The notes under the pieces: model-generated | Told to the model about the DNA's origin: nothing | Seen by the model: only the letters and a program-made list of their open reading frames with translations | Databases searched by the model: none | Source: Paraburkholderia sp. PGU19 | GTDB lineage: Bacteria; Pseudomonadota; Gammaproteobacteria; Burkholderiales; Burkholderiaceae | Reading direction: 5' to 3' | Assembly (NCBI RefSeq): GCF_013426915.1 | Contig: NZ_AP023180.1 | Coordinates: 496,001-560,000 of the forward strand | Length of the DNA: 64,000 nucleotides | Shown: in pieces, positions 18,054 to 27,062 of the stretch | Position numbering within the stretch: the first letter of the stretch is position 1 | Layout: each line of letters begins with the position of its first letter | Translations under genes and position numbers: made by a program

Positions 18054-18497
18054 ATGTTTTCCAACGTATTGATCGTGTGCTACGCAAATATTTGTCGTTC
18101 ACCTGCGGCAGAAGTGGTCTTCAAGTCGTTGCATCCGGGAGTGTCCTGTAAGCCGGTGACCTATCACTCTGCGGGCGTTCGTGCGTTCGAGGGAATGGAA
18201 ATGGATGCAGTTATGAAAGACCTGCTGGTGGCACAGGGGCTGTCGGTTGCACCACACCGTTCGAGACGCTTGAACATCGGTATGGTGCGCGAGGCGGATC
18301 TCATACTCGTTGCGGAACGAAATCAGATCGGCCAGGTGGAAGACCTCGATCGCGCTGCTCGGGGCAAGGTGTTTGCATTGGGCAATTGGGAAGGGATCGA
18401 CGTTGTCGATCCTCATGGTAAGTCGGAGTCGTCATATCGCGCATCCTTGACTCTGATTGAGCGATTGGCGGCGGGTTGGATTGAACGTATATGTTGA
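18054..18497 (+). CDS. wzb: Low-molecular-weight protein-tyrosine phosphatase (Wzb/BceD-like)
   Basis: A 147-residue cytosolic phosphatase that should dephosphorylate the tyrosine kinase encoded two genes downstream. The P-loop C-x5-R-S is at Cys9-Arg15-Ser16 (VCYANICRSPAAE). The general acid Asp119 lies in VDPHGKS, and the length is typical. It starts two bases after ugd and overlaps wza by 7 bp, so it is cotranscribed. Base composition from here to the first insertion sequence is lower in GC than the catabolic region. Confidence 0.93.
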   Translation: MFSNVLIVCYANICRSPAAEVVFKSLHPGVSCKPVTYHSAGVRAFEGMEMDAVMKDLLVAQGLSVAPHRSRRLNIGMVREADLILVAERNQIGQVEDLDRAARGKVFALGNWEGIDVVDPHGKSESSYRASLTLIERLAAGWIERIC

Positions 18498-19666
18498 AGC
18501 AATACTTTGCGAGTCTTGTCATTGTGCCGTTTCTTTCGGCGTGCATGACTGCACCGGGCAACTATCTCGATACGTCGCGGCTCAAAGAACAGTCGTCCGT
18601 CCAGACTGCGGAAGTGTACCCAGTAAAGGCGATCGATGGCGGGCTAATCGTGGAGCAGGCACGGTCCCGTGCAGAAGTCGAACGGGTGCAGCGGGCGACG
18701 GTCGATCAGCTCGCAAGCTCTGGGCGCTACGTGTATCACGTTCAGCCACAGGACATTCTCGGAGTCACGGTATGGGACCACCCCGAGTTGACCACGCCGA
18801 CAATCACCTCCTTCTCATCCGGTGGTAACACGACTCAAACGCTTGCCGCAACCTTGCAGCAGCCGTACACCACGGCGTTACCTGGGCAGGCAGATCCCTA
18901 CGGCCAGACGGTAGCGGCCGACGGCACCATTTTCATTCCTTTTTCAGGGCGCCTGCAGGTTGCCGGCAAGACGGTTGGTCAGATTCGCGATCAGGTAGCG
19001 ACGAGTCTTGTTCGATTTGTCAGGAATCCACAAGTCGATGTTCGTGTGCTTTCGTTTCGCAGCCAAAAGGTGCAGGTAACGGGGCAGGTGAAGACTCCTG
19101 GGCCTTTGGCTGTCAGTGATGTGCCACTTACCCTGGTCGATGCAATCACGCGTTCGGGAGGGACGACTACCGATGCCGACTTGCAACGGATTCGTCTCGT
19201 TCGTAAGAAGCAGTTATACGTGCTTGACGCAAATCGGATGCTGGATCGAGGTGATATGTCGCAGGATGTCCTTTTACAGTCAGGCGATGTCATAAACGTA
19301 CCGGACCGCGTTGACAGCCGAGTCTTCGTGATGGGGGAGGTAAAAACGCCAGCACCTCTCTCGATGTACCGGGGGAGCCTGACAATTGCAGACGCTCTAA
19401 CGCAGGCGGGAGGAATTCTCGATTCCGACGCAAATCCGCGTCAGATATATGTGTTGCGAGGTATGAAGGAAAAGCCGACGACGCCTGATGTATTTCATCT
19501 TGACATGACTCAGCCGGACTCGATCATGTTGTCGACGCAGTTCGAGCTTCAGCCGATGGACGTTGTATATGTCGGAACAGCGGCTTCCACAACATTCAAT
19601 CGCGTTTTGCAGCAAGTGTTGCCGACGTTGCAAACGCTCTTTTATCTGAAGCAGCTCACGCGCTAA
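18491..19666 (+). CDS. wza: Outer-membrane polysaccharide export lipoprotein (Wza/BceE-like)
   Basis: A 391-residue lipoprotein that forms the octameric export channel. The lipobox LSAC places the lipidated Cys at residue 18. The polysaccharide export domain follows (YHVQPQDILGVTVWDHPELT), then a PFSGRLQVAGKTVGQIRDQV segment and two SLBB-type repeats (VQVTGQVKTPGPLAV and VFVMGEVKTPAPLSM). The C-terminal amphipathic stretch FNRVLQQVLPTLQTLFYLKQL fits the pore helix. Its start overlaps the phosphatase gene by 7 bp. It corresponds to bceE by order. Confidence 0.95.
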   Translation: MLKQYFASLVIVPFLSACMTAPGNYLDTSRLKEQSSVQTAEVYPVKAIDGGLIVEQARSRAEVERVQRATVDQLASSGRYVYHVQPQDILGVTVWDHPELTTPTITSFSSGGNTTQTLAATLQQPYTTALPGQADPYGQTVAADGTIFIPFSGRLQVAGKTVGQIRDQVATSLVRFVRNPQVDVRVLSFRSQKVQVTGQVKTPGPLAVSDVPLTLVDAITRSGGTTTDADLQRIRLVRKKQLYVLDANRMLDRGDMSQDVLLQSGDVINVPDRVDSRVFVMGEVKTPAPLSMYRGSLTIADALTQAGGILDSDANPRQIYVLRGMKEKPTTPDVFHLDMTQPDSIMLSTQFELQPMDVVYVGTAASTTFNRVLQQVLPTLQTLFYLKQLTR

Positions 19667-19682
19667 GCGATCTTACGCGGAT

Positions 19683-19706
19683 CTGGGTCACCTTAAGGTG
19701 ACCCAG
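19683..19706 (+). promoter_or_regulatory. 24-bp perfect palindrome between wza and wzc
   Basis: Arms CTGGGTCACC and GGTGACCCAG flank TTAA. The palindrome is 17 bp after the wza stop and 102 bp before the preferred wzc start. As RNA it forms a 10-bp stem with a 4-nt loop; no T-run follows. It may trim or attenuate the message between export channel and kinase, or bind a protein. Confidence 0.5.
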
Positions 19707-19807
19707 TGCGCTCTATTGAGTTGCTAAGCGGACTGGCCTTGTTTCCCCATCCTGTCGCAATACACGTTGAAGAAGCCGTGAGTATTGAAGTGAAAAATAA
19801 TGGGATT

Positions 19808-22003
19808 ATGAATCCCGGTACGCGACATGATCCGGAGGAGGAATTCGTCCTCGGTGATTTATTGCGCGTCATCGCGGAAGATGTCTGGTGGCTCGTGGGC
19901 GCGGCACTCGTGGTACTCACTTTGGGTGGCCTCTATTGCGCTTTCGCGAAACCGGTTTATGTTGCAAACGCATTGATAAAGATCGAACAGCCAAACGATG
20001 CCGCGCCGGCATTGATGCAGTTGAGCAGTGTCGCAAGTGCGATGACGCCTCTCCCGGCCGATGCGGAAATCGCGATTATTCAGAGTCGCGATGTGATGAA
20101 AGATGTTGTCAGGAAATTCAAGTTCGATATCACTGTTGAGCCGAAAAAATTTCCCGTTTTGGGGGGCTTGGCGTCGAAGCTGGCAACCCCGGGGCGGCCT
20201 GCGAATCCATGGCTCGGTTTAACTTCGTACGCATGGGGAGGCGAAGTTGCAGACGTGAGGAGCGTCGAGGTTCCGCCCACGCTCGAAGGGGAAAGACTAG
20301 TACTGACCAGCCGGCCCAATGGCCGCTACGATTTGCAGGATCCGGACGGAAATGTACTCGTCCGCGGGACTGTGGGTCAGGCATCGAGCGGGAATGGCGT
20401 CACGCTTTTCGTCAATCAGCTTATCGCTCGTCCTGAAACACAATTTTCGGTCGTGCGGATAAACGACGTTGATGCTGTCAACGGCCTTCAGAAATTTGTC
20501 GCAGTGCAGGAGCTGGGAAAGTTGACCGGGCTCGTCGACGTGTCTATGGAAAGCGATGATCCGGCGTTTGCGGCGGAAGCGACCAACGATTTGGCGCAAA
20601 CGTATCTCCGACGCCATGTTCAGAGTAAGCAGGTTAACGCTCAAAACATGTTGTCTTTCCTGAAGAGCGAGGAACCACGCTTGAAGGCGGAGCTTGATCG
20701 GGCCGAGATTGCGCTTGCGCAGTATCAACGGAAATCGGGATCGATCACTGCAGGCGAGGAAGCTAAGGTTTATCTCGCGGGAAGTGTGGAGTACGAACAG
20801 CAGATGTCGGCAATGCGTCTGCAACTTGCAGCGCTTCAGGAACGATTTGGAGACGATCATCCGCTACTTAAAGCAACGCGTGAGCAGATCACCCAGCTAA
20901 CAGCGCAGCGCGACCGCTATGAAGGTCGCTTCCGAGATTTACCAGAGGCCGAAGTACGTGCTGTGCAATTGCAGCGTGACGCCAAGGTTGCTGCGGAGAT
21001 TTACGAGTTAGTGCTAACGCGCGAGCAAGAACTCTCGGTTCAGAAGGCGGGCACGGGAGGGAATGCACAAATAGTTGATATGGCGCTTCGACCTGGCACG
21101 CCAGTCAAACCAAAGAAACTGTTGATCATGTCCGCAGCGACAATGCTAGGTCTTATCCTTGGCGTGGTCGTGATCCTCGCCCGAAGGAGACTCTTCAAGG
21201 GGATCGAAGATCCGGAGGCCATTGAGCGCATGTTCCAACTGCCTATTTGCGGAATGGTGCCGTTGAGCGAGCAGCACGTGCAGACCGGTGGCCGCCCCGT
21301 GACCGGAAAGGTGTGGCTCCATTCAGTGTTGGCCCATGCAAATCCGGCGGACCCATGCGTGGAGAGTCTTCGAAGTTTGCGCACGTCGATGCAATTCACG
21401 ATGCTCGATGCTCGTAATCGGATTGTCATGCTGACGGGGCCCGTTCCGGGCGTTGGTAAGAGTTTCCTTACGGTGAATCTGGCCGTTCTGCTCGCGAATT
21501 CGGGCAAGAAGGTTTTGATGATCGATGCGGATATGCGTAAGGGGGCGCTCGAGCGCTACGTGGGTGGTGCGGCTGGCGGCGGGCTTGCGGAACTTCTTGC
21601 AGGCAGCGTTTCAGTTGAGGAAACAATCAGGCAGACGCATTTTGACGGGCTTGATTTCATTTCGTGTGGTCGGCGGCCTTCGAACCCAGCAGAGCTGCTG
21701 ATGTCATCGCGTTTCGCCAATTGCCTTCATGAACTGGAAATGCTGTATGACGTGATTCTTATCGATACACCACCTGTGCTAGCAGTAACAGATGCATCGC
21801 TCGTTGGTGAGCACGCCGGGGCGAGTTTCCTTGTTTTGCGATCTGGCATGCATCGTCCGATCGAGATTGCCGATGCCATCAAGCGGCTCAAGGTGGCTGG
21901 TGTTGATTTGAAGGGGGGGATTTTCAATGGTATGCCGTCCTCCGGGCGCTACGGCTACGGTGCCGTACATCGCTACCTGACAACGGAAACCTCTACTGTT
22001 TGA
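19808..22003 (+). CDS. wzc: Polysaccharide copolymerase/BY-type tyrosine kinase (Wzc/BceF-like)
   Basis: About 731 residues. It has an N-terminal Wzz domain with a membrane segment (WWLVGAALVVLTLGGLYC), a long coiled coil and GNVR-type region, a second membrane segment (LLIMSAATMLGLILGVVVIL), then a cytosolic kinase. Walker A GPVPGVGKS is at about 544-552, Walker A' VLMIDAD near 570 and Walker B DVILIDTPP near 648. The C-terminal tail RYGYGAVHRYL holds three tyrosines for autophosphorylation. It controls chain length and export with Wza and the phosphatase. In-frame GTG codons at 19778 and 19706 are alternatives; the latter lies inside the palindrome. The ATG at 19808 gives the usual short N-terminus before DLLRVI. 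Confidence 0.93.
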   Translation: MNPGTRHDPEEEFVLGDLLRVIAEDVWWLVGAALVVLTLGGLYCAFAKPVYVANALIKIEQPNDAAPALMQLSSVASAMTPLPADAEIAIIQSRDVMKDVVRKFKFDITVEPKKFPVLGGLASKLATPGRPANPWLGLTSYAWGGEVADVRSVEVPPTLEGERLVLTSRPNGRYDLQDPDGNVLVRGTVGQASSGNGVTLFVNQLIARPETQFSVVRINDVDAVNGLQKFVAVQELGKLTGLVDVSMESDDPAFAAEATNDLAQTYLRRHVQSKQVNAQNMLSFLKSEEPRLKAELDRAEIALAQYQRKSGSITAGEEAKVYLAGSVEYEQQMSAMRLQLAALQERFGDDHPLLKATREQITQLTAQRDRYEGRFRDLPEAEVRAVQLQRDAKVAAEIYELVLTREQELSVQKAGTGGNAQIVDMALRPGTPVKPKKLLIMSAATMLGLILGVVVILARRRLFKGIEDPEAIERMFQLPICGMVPLSEQHVQTGGRPVTGKVWLHSVLAHANPADPCVESLRSLRTSMQFTMLDARNRIVMLTGPVPGVGKSFLTVNLAVLLANSGKKVLMIDADMRKGALERYVGGAAGGGLAELLAGSVSVEETIRQTHFDGLDFISCGRRPSNPAELLMSSRFANCLHELEMLYDVILIDTPPVLAVTDASLVGEHAGASFLVLRSGMHRPIEIADAIKRLKVAGVDLKGGIFNGMPSSGRYGYGAVHRYLTTETSTV

Positions 22004-22009
22004 CCCGAG

Positions 22010-22948
22010 ATGAGAATGATGAAAATAACGGTGCTGGTTCCGACTTATCGTCGGGAGGAGGACCTCGTGCGGTGTCTTCTGGCATTGAGAATGCAGGAGC
22101 GCGGATGCGATGAGGTTGTGGTGGTAGCGCGGTCGGATGACGAGACAACTTTGGCGTGTTTGAAGAATCCAGAAGTCGCAGAGGGGCTTCCGCTTAAAGT
22201 CGCATTGAGCCAGGTGTCCGGTCAGGTCGCAGCACTCAATTGCGGCTTGGATGCTGCCACTGGTGATGTGATTGCGATCACTGATGACGATGCGGCGCCA
22301 CGCCCGGATTGGGTGCGACGCATAGAAACCGCGTTTTGTGCGGATCCAAGGTTAGGTGGGCTTGGTGGACGCGACTGGATGCATCTTAAGGGCAGTGTGG
22401 TGTATGGCGAGCGTCCCATTGTCGGGAAGATAGCACTCTCCGGCAAAGTTACTGGTAATCATCATCTGGGTGCAGGCGAACCACGCGAAGTCGATGTGCT
22501 CAAAGGAGCCAACATGAGCTACCGTCGTGACGCGATTTGCAATATCCGTTTTGATACACGTTTGCGCGGCGCGGGCGCGCAGGTTCATAACGATATGGCA
22601 TTCAGCATGAGCGTGAAGCGCGCCGGCTGGAAACTGACCTACGATCCACAGGTAGCGGTTGATCACTTTCCTGCTGAACGATTTGATGAAGATCGTCGAG
22701 ACGCGCCGAGCTTGGTAGCTGTGTGCAATGCCGCATACAACTTGCATCTGACGCTGAGAGACCATTTGTCTCCGCTGCATCGCGGTATAGCGTGGTGGTG
22801 GTATGCGCTCATCGGCACGCGCGTCTATCCCGGTATGGCGCATGTACTGCTTGCATTGCTCTCTAGTCTCACTGTGTCACAAAATCTATTTGCAGTGAAG
22901 CGATACCTGGTAGTATTGAATAATACAGACTTCGGGCGATCGCGATGA
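22010..22948 (+). CDS. Family 2 glycosyltransferase, 3' end replaced by insertion sequence
   Basis: A 312-residue GT-A enzyme. ITVLVPTYRREEDLV opens the fold, the metal-binding DDD is at residues 92-94 (AITDDDAAPRPDW), and an acceptor-region motif with ED-like NDMAFS follows. It begins 7 bp after wzc. The native gene ran on: at 22863-22866 an IS701-like element is inserted, and the last 26 residues (from LTVSQ) come from the element. Removing the element and one CTAG copy joins codon-perfectly to 24372-24483, giving a 322-residue protein whose TGA overlaps the next ATG. The catalytic domain is intact, so activity may survive. It occupies the bceG position. Confidence 0.85.
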   Translation: MRMMKITVLVPTYRREEDLVRCLLALRMQERGCDEVVVVARSDDETTLACLKNPEVAEGLPLKVALSQVSGQVAALNCGLDAATGDVIAITDDDAAPRPDWVRRIETAFCADPRLGGLGGRDWMHLKGSVVYGERPIVGKIALSGKVTGNHHLGAGEPREVDVLKGANMSYRRDAICNIRFDTRLRGAGAQVHNDMAFSMSVKRAGWKLTYDPQVAVDHFPAERFDEDRRDAPSLVAVCNAAYNLHLTLRDHLSPLHRGIAWWWYALIGTRVYPGMAHVLLALLSSLTVSQNLFAVKRYLVVLNNTDFGRSR

Positions 22949-24367
22949 GAGAAGATGTCGACGAATTTGACGCGTATCTGAATCATCTGGCGCTGGCGTT
23001 AGGGCACGCCGATCGCCATGCCGGCCTCAAGGGTTACTGTTCGGGCTTGGTAATGCCGTTGTCACGCAAGAGCGTCGAGCCGATGGCCGCGCATATTGAC
23101 CCACTTCACGCGAGTGCGAAACACCAGTCACTTCACCATTTTGTGGCCAAGGCAGAATGGTCTGACCGGGCGGTCCTGCAGCGGGTACGCGAATGGGTGA
23201 TGCCCGCGTTAGGCCTGCACGCTGCTGAAGAGGCTGGCTATTACTGGATTATTGACGATACGGGCTTCCCGAAGAAGGGCAAGCATTCGGTCGGCGTAGC
23301 GCGACAATACTGTGGGCAACTGGGCAAACAGGATAACTGCCAGATCGCCGTGAGCCTGTCGATCGCGACGCAACGGGGCAGTTTGCCGATTGCCTGGCAA
23401 TTGTATATCCCCAAGGAATGGATTGACGACCGGGAACGTGCCCGTCGCGCTGGCATTCCCGACGAACTAGTTTTCCAGACCAAGCCACAGATTGCGCTGG
23501 CCCAGCTTCGCGAGGCCATAGCATCCGGCGTTGCGCCGGGCATCGTGCTGGCCGACGCTGGGTATGGCGACGAAACCGCATTCCGGGAGGGCATAACTGA
23601 ACTGGGTTTGTTGTACGCGGTAGGGATCCGGCCGGTCACCTCTGTGTGGGCGCCAGGTACGGAGCCGCTTCCACCCAAGCCCTGGAGCGGGCGCGGTCAG
23701 CCACCGAAGTTGTTGCGCCGTGCGCCCGGCCATAAACCGCTCGCGGTGAAGGAACTGGCCATGCAATTACCCGTGAACGCCTGGCAAACCGTAACCTGGC
23801 GGGAAGGTAGCAACGCAGCACTTTCCTCACGCTTTGCCGCCGTACGGGTTCGTCCCGCACATCACGACTATTGGCGAAGTACGGTTCGCGACGAAGAATG
23901 GCTGCTTATTGAATGGCCTGATGGCGATACGGAGCCGCTCAAATACTTTCTCGCTACTGCCCCCGAGGAGGCGACACTTGAGCAGCTTGTGTTCGTGACC
24001 AAGATGCGCTGGCGCATCGAGCGCGACTATCAGGACCTGAAACAGGAGTTCGGGCTCGGTCATTATGAAGGGCGAGGCTGGCGTGGCTTTCACCACCACG
24101 CCACATTGAGTATCGCTGCGTATGGGTTTCTGATGGCTCAGCGACTGCGAATGCAATCAGGTGGACGCGATAAAAAAAACTTCCTTGAACGGGCGCTGCC
24201 TGCCCTTCCCTCGGATTACATCCCCCGGGGCAGTCCAGCGCGCTCAACGCCACGTTCCTGATTCCATTACCACGTTGCGCATCCTGCTTGGACTAAGGCT
24301 CATGCAACGATGGCTCGCTCCCTAGTACAGCAATCGAGCGCGCAATTATTTATATGACACAGTAGTA
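22867..24367 (+). mobile_element. IS701-family insertion sequence, copy 1 (1501 bp)
   Basis: A complete element with imperfect terminal inverted repeats that share ACTGTGTCA (left end TCTCACTGTGTCA, right end read inward TACTACTGTGTCA). The 4-bp target duplication CTAG is at 22863-22866 and 24368-24371, matching the short CTAG-like target preference known for the IS701 family. It carries one transposase gene on the + strand. A second copy of the same length lies at 26995-28495 in the opposite orientation. Its excision would restore the GT2 gene exactly. Confidence 0.95.
22945..24261 (+). CDS. IS701-family transposase, copy 1
   Basis: A 438-residue DDE transposase. The first acidic motif IIDDTGFPKKGKHSVG has Asp104/Asp105, the second is Asp204 in LADAGYGDE, and the glutamate lies in WRIERDYQDLKQEFG (residues 356-370), a typical IS4/IS701 Y-(2)-R-type signature region. 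It is full length without frameshifts, so the element is probably active. Its translated product is identical over all 438 residues to copy 2. The start ATG overlaps the end of the truncated GT2 frame by 4 bp. Confidence 0.95.
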   Translation: MREDVDEFDAYLNHLALALGHADRHAGLKGYCSGLVMPLSRKSVEPMAAHIDPLHASAKHQSLHHFVAKAEWSDRAVLQRVREWVMPALGLHAAEEAGYYWIIDDTGFPKKGKHSVGVARQYCGQLGKQDNCQIAVSLSIATQRGSLPIAWQLYIPKEWIDDRERARRAGIPDELVFQTKPQIALAQLREAIASGVAPGIVLADAGYGDETAFREGITELGLLYAVGIRPVTSVWAPGTEPLPPKPWSGRGQPPKLLRRAPGHKPLAVKELAMQLPVNAWQTVTWREGSNAALSSRFAAVRVRPAHHDYWRSTVRDEEWLLIEWPDGDTEPLKYFLATAPEEATLEQLVFVTKMRWRIERDYQDLKQEFGLGHYEGRGWRGFHHHATLSIAAYGFLMAQRLRMQSGGRDKKNFLERALPALPSDYIPRGSPARSTPRS

Positions 24368-24371
24368 CTAG

Positions 24372-24483
24372 CGAAAGGGAGGCGAAGGTGGCGCGTTGGC
24401 GGGCAGTACGTATCGGCGGACGTGAGGCACGCCGCGAGCAGTCACGGAGAAATGACGCCCCGACTACGAGTTTGCACGCATGA
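24372..24483 (+). pseudogene. Detached 3' end of the GT2 gene
   Basis: These 112 bases, read in frame with 22010-22866, encode the native C-terminus of the interrupted glycosyltransferase (about 36 Arg-rich residues ending TTSLHA). The TGA overlaps the ATG of the next glycosyltransferase gene by the usual ATGA arrangement. The total of 969 bases is divisible by three, which confirms the reconstruction. Confidence 0.88.
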
Positions 24484-25631
24484 CCACGAAGGTCCACGTA
24501 CATCTGTTTTACGGCGCTGATCCGCGCTTCTACCGCCCGGGCGAGAACATCGGTTGCCTGTATGGCTATCACCATGCCGAGTCCGACGAATTCCAGTTGA
24601 GCTATTCGCAGGACGCGAAGGAAAGCAAGCCGGTACGTCTCATGCGCCGCGCACTGAAGAAGGTGCTCGGCTTCGACCTGATCCACACGCTGCGCAACCG
24701 CGACGAGATGCTGCGCTCGGATGTCATCTGGACGCACACCGAGCAGGAATGGCTGTCGGCCGCGCTGATGCTGTTGATGAACGGCAAGCGCGACGAGCAA
24801 CCGCTATTGCTCGCGCAAAGCGTGTGGCTGATCGACAAGTGGCCGAACTATGGCGTTCTGCGCCGCTGGTTTTATCGCAAGCTGATTGGGCGTGCCGATC
24901 TTCTGACGACGCTTGCGCGCGATAACGCCGAGTTGTGCCGCGACTACTTCGGCCGCGATGCGACGCAGCTTTTCTACGGGCTGAACACGCGCGACTTTCC
25001 CGTGCAGCCGCCGAAGACATGGCAGCCGAATACGCCGCTGCGCATCGCGGCGATCGGCAACGATCGCGACCGCGACTGGGAAACGCTGATCAAGGCCGTC
25101 GGCAACGATCCGCGCTTCGCGGTGCGTCTCGCGACGCGGCGGCGCATTCCGCGCGCACTGCGTTCGCTGAACGTGCAGGTCGCGCCCGCTGCGGGCCTGA
25201 AGAAGCAGCGTGAACTGTACGACTGGGCCGACGTGGTCGTCGTGCCCCTGCGCCCTAACACGCACGCATCCGGAATCACCGTGATGCTGGAAGCAGCCGC
25301 CGTCGGCAAGCCGATGGTCGTGACGAACGTCGGCGGGCTGCAGGATTACTTTTCGGCGAGCGCGGCGGCGTATGTGCCGCCGTTCAACGCGGACGCGCTG
25401 CGCGAGGCGTTGCTCGGCCTCATCGCATCACCGGGCGAAGCGCTGCAACAGGCGCAGGCGGCGTCGATGGAACTCGTGTCGCGCGATCACACGACGCAGC
25501 ACTATGCGCAGCAGCACGTGAGGCTCACGCGCGACCTGCTGCGCCGGCAAGCGCAACACGCGCATCCCGCGCAGAAGGCGAACGCGGGTGCAAACGCCCG
25601 CGTGCCGTCGCAGAGCCGGGGAGGGATGTAA
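24480..25631 (+). CDS. Family 4/1 glycosyltransferase
   Basis: A 383-residue GT-B glycosyltransferase. The N-terminal domain starts VHVHLFYGADPRFYRPGENIG. The C-terminal nucleotide-sugar domain has LRIAAIGNDRDRDWETLI and the E-rich donor-site region ASGITVMLEAAAVGKPMVVTNVGGLQDYF. The tail from about residue 355 is a basic, Ala/Gln-rich extension. It originally overlapped the GT2 gene by 4 bp and is followed 3 bp later by wzy. GC content is high again compared with wza-wzc. It is the bceH-position gene; donor and acceptor are unknown. Confidence 0.88.
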   Translation: MTTKVHVHLFYGADPRFYRPGENIGCLYGYHHAESDEFQLSYSQDAKESKPVRLMRRALKKVLGFDLIHTLRNRDEMLRSDVIWTHTEQEWLSAALMLLMNGKRDEQPLLLAQSVWLIDKWPNYGVLRRWFYRKLIGRADLLTTLARDNAELCRDYFGRDATQLFYGLNTRDFPVQPPKTWQPNTPLRIAAIGNDRDRDWETLIKAVGNDPRFAVRLATRRRIPRALRSLNVQVAPAAGLKKQRELYDWADVVVVPLRPNTHASGITVMLEAAAVGKPMVVTNVGGLQDYFSASAAAYVPPFNADALREALLGLIASPGEALQQAQAASMELVSRDHTTQHYAQQHVRLTRDLLRRQAQHAHPAQKANAGANARVPSQSRGGM

Positions 25632-25634
25632 GCG

Positions 25635-27062
25635 ATGTCGTCGATTGCACGAGCCGGGATCGACAGCGCTGTACGCGCCGTCAAGAGCGACAAGAGCCAT
25701 AAGAGCGTCTGGCTGCCGCCCGCGTTGCTGTGGCTCGTCACGGCGATGCTGATCGTCGCGCATCAGGGGACGGTGCTCACGCTCGCATTCCCGGTGCTGT
25801 CGATCGCCGTCGGTTTCTGGCTGTACTTCAAGGCGCCCGCGAAGTACGTCGGCTACATGTGGTGGCTGTGGTTCCTGAGTCCGGAAGTGCGGCGTCTCGC
25901 CGACTGGTTGAATGGCGTGTATACATCGAATAGTCTGGTCCAGATCGCCCCGCTCGCGGTCAGCATGATCAGCGGTCTATCGTTGATACGTTTTTTCTCG
26001 GTTCTTGCGCAACGACGAGGTCTGCCTGTTTTGCTAATGCTAACGGGAATAGCCTATGCATTTCTTGTCGGGGTCGTCTCCAATGGACTGATGGCTGCCT
26101 TATACGATCTCGCGAACTGGGTCTATCCGATACTGATCGGTTTTCACATCATGACGCACTGGCGTCTATACCGCGAGTGCAGAGCCGAGATCGTCAGCGC
26201 ATTCATTTGGGGCATGTTGGTGACGGGTGCTTACGGCGCAGTGCAATTTTTTATCATGCCGCCTTGGGATGTCCTTTGGATGACGAACGCACAGATGAAC
26301 TCTCAGGGCGACTCCGTACCGTTCGGTGTGCGTGTATTCAGCACGATGAACTCGTCTGGTCCGTTTGCATTTGTCATGTTGGGAGCAATGGTCTATGTAG
26401 CGGCCGCGGATCAACGCATACGCTGGATTGCGAGTGCATTTGGTTTTCTTTCTTTTAGTCTGAGTCTTGTTCGCTCTGCGTGGGGCGGTTGGATGATCGC
26501 GCTGCTTATTCAGGTCGCTAAATCGAGTGGCAAGGTGAGGTTGCACGTCGTAGCGAGTGGTACGGGTTTGGTCATCCTTGCGATACCTGTGCTTATGGTC
26601 GGCCCGATCGCCGAGCGGATGCAAACCAGATTGCAAACCATGGTCCACTTGGGCGATGACCAGAGTTACGTGGTTCGTAACCAATTCTACGCAAAGTTTG
26701 CAAGTATCGCGTTCACGAATATTGCTGGCGAGGGTATGGGGGCGACAGGCACATCGACGAAGCTGTCTAGCGTAGACGCGCGTCTTGGTCAATACGGGAA
26801 TTTCGACAGCGGCGTGATGAACATCCCATTCGTGCTCGGATGGCCCGGAACGTTGCTTTATGTGTCTGGAATGATCTGGGTTTTGATGCGTGCGTTACTC
26901 ATTTCCCCTCAGGTGCGAGGCGACAGTTTTGCGACTGCGAATTTTTCGATATCTTTTGCAACACTATCGATGCTCATGTTTACCAACTCGCTAGTACTAC
27001 TGTGTCATATAAATAATTGCGCGCTCGATTGCTGTACTAGGGAGCGAGCCATCGTTGCATGA
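25635..27062 (+). CDS. wzy: Exopolysaccharide polymerase (Wzy-like), C-terminus replaced by insertion sequence
   Basis: A polytopic membrane protein of the O-antigen ligase/polymerase type, with about ten hydrophobic segments and a large periplasmic loop (PFGVRVFSTMNSSGPFAF). The frame continues into an IS701-like element at 26995, so the last 23 residues or so (from LVLLCHINN) are element-encoded. Removing the element joins 26994 to 28500 in frame and gives 483 residues. The native end includes a hydrophobic stretch, GGLLFFGSMFAILSAV, that looks like a last membrane helix and is lost here. Base composition drops inside the gene near 25950, suggesting recombination. It occupies the bceI position. 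Confidence 0.8.
   Translation: MSSIARAGIDSAVRAVKSDKSHKSVWLPPALLWLVTAMLIVAHQGTVLTLAFPVLSIAVGFWLYFKAPAKYVGYMWWLWFLSPEVRRLADWLNGVYTSNSLVQIAPLAVSMISGLSLIRFFSVLAQRRGLPVLLMLTGIAYAFLVGVVSNGLMAALYDLANWVYPILIGFHIMTHWRLYRECRAEIVSAFIWGMLVTGAYGAVQFFIMPPWDVLWMTNAQMNSQGDSVPFGVRVFSTMNSSGPFAFVMLGAMVYVAAADQRIRWIASAFGFLSFSLSLVRSAWGGWMIALLIQVAKSSGKVRLHVVASGTGLVILAIPVLMVGPIAERMQTRLQTMVHLGDDQSYVVRNQFYAKFASIAFTNIAGEGMGATGTSTKLSSVDARLGQYGNFDSGVMNIPFVLGWPGTLLYVSGMIWVLMRALLISPQVRGDSFATANFSISFATLSMLMFTNSLVLLCHINNCALDCCTRERAIVA

Noticed and set aside
19706..19807. Upstream GTG start for wzc inside the palindrome
   Set aside because: It has no ribosome binding site and adds residues not seen in the family; starts at 19778 or 19808 are better.
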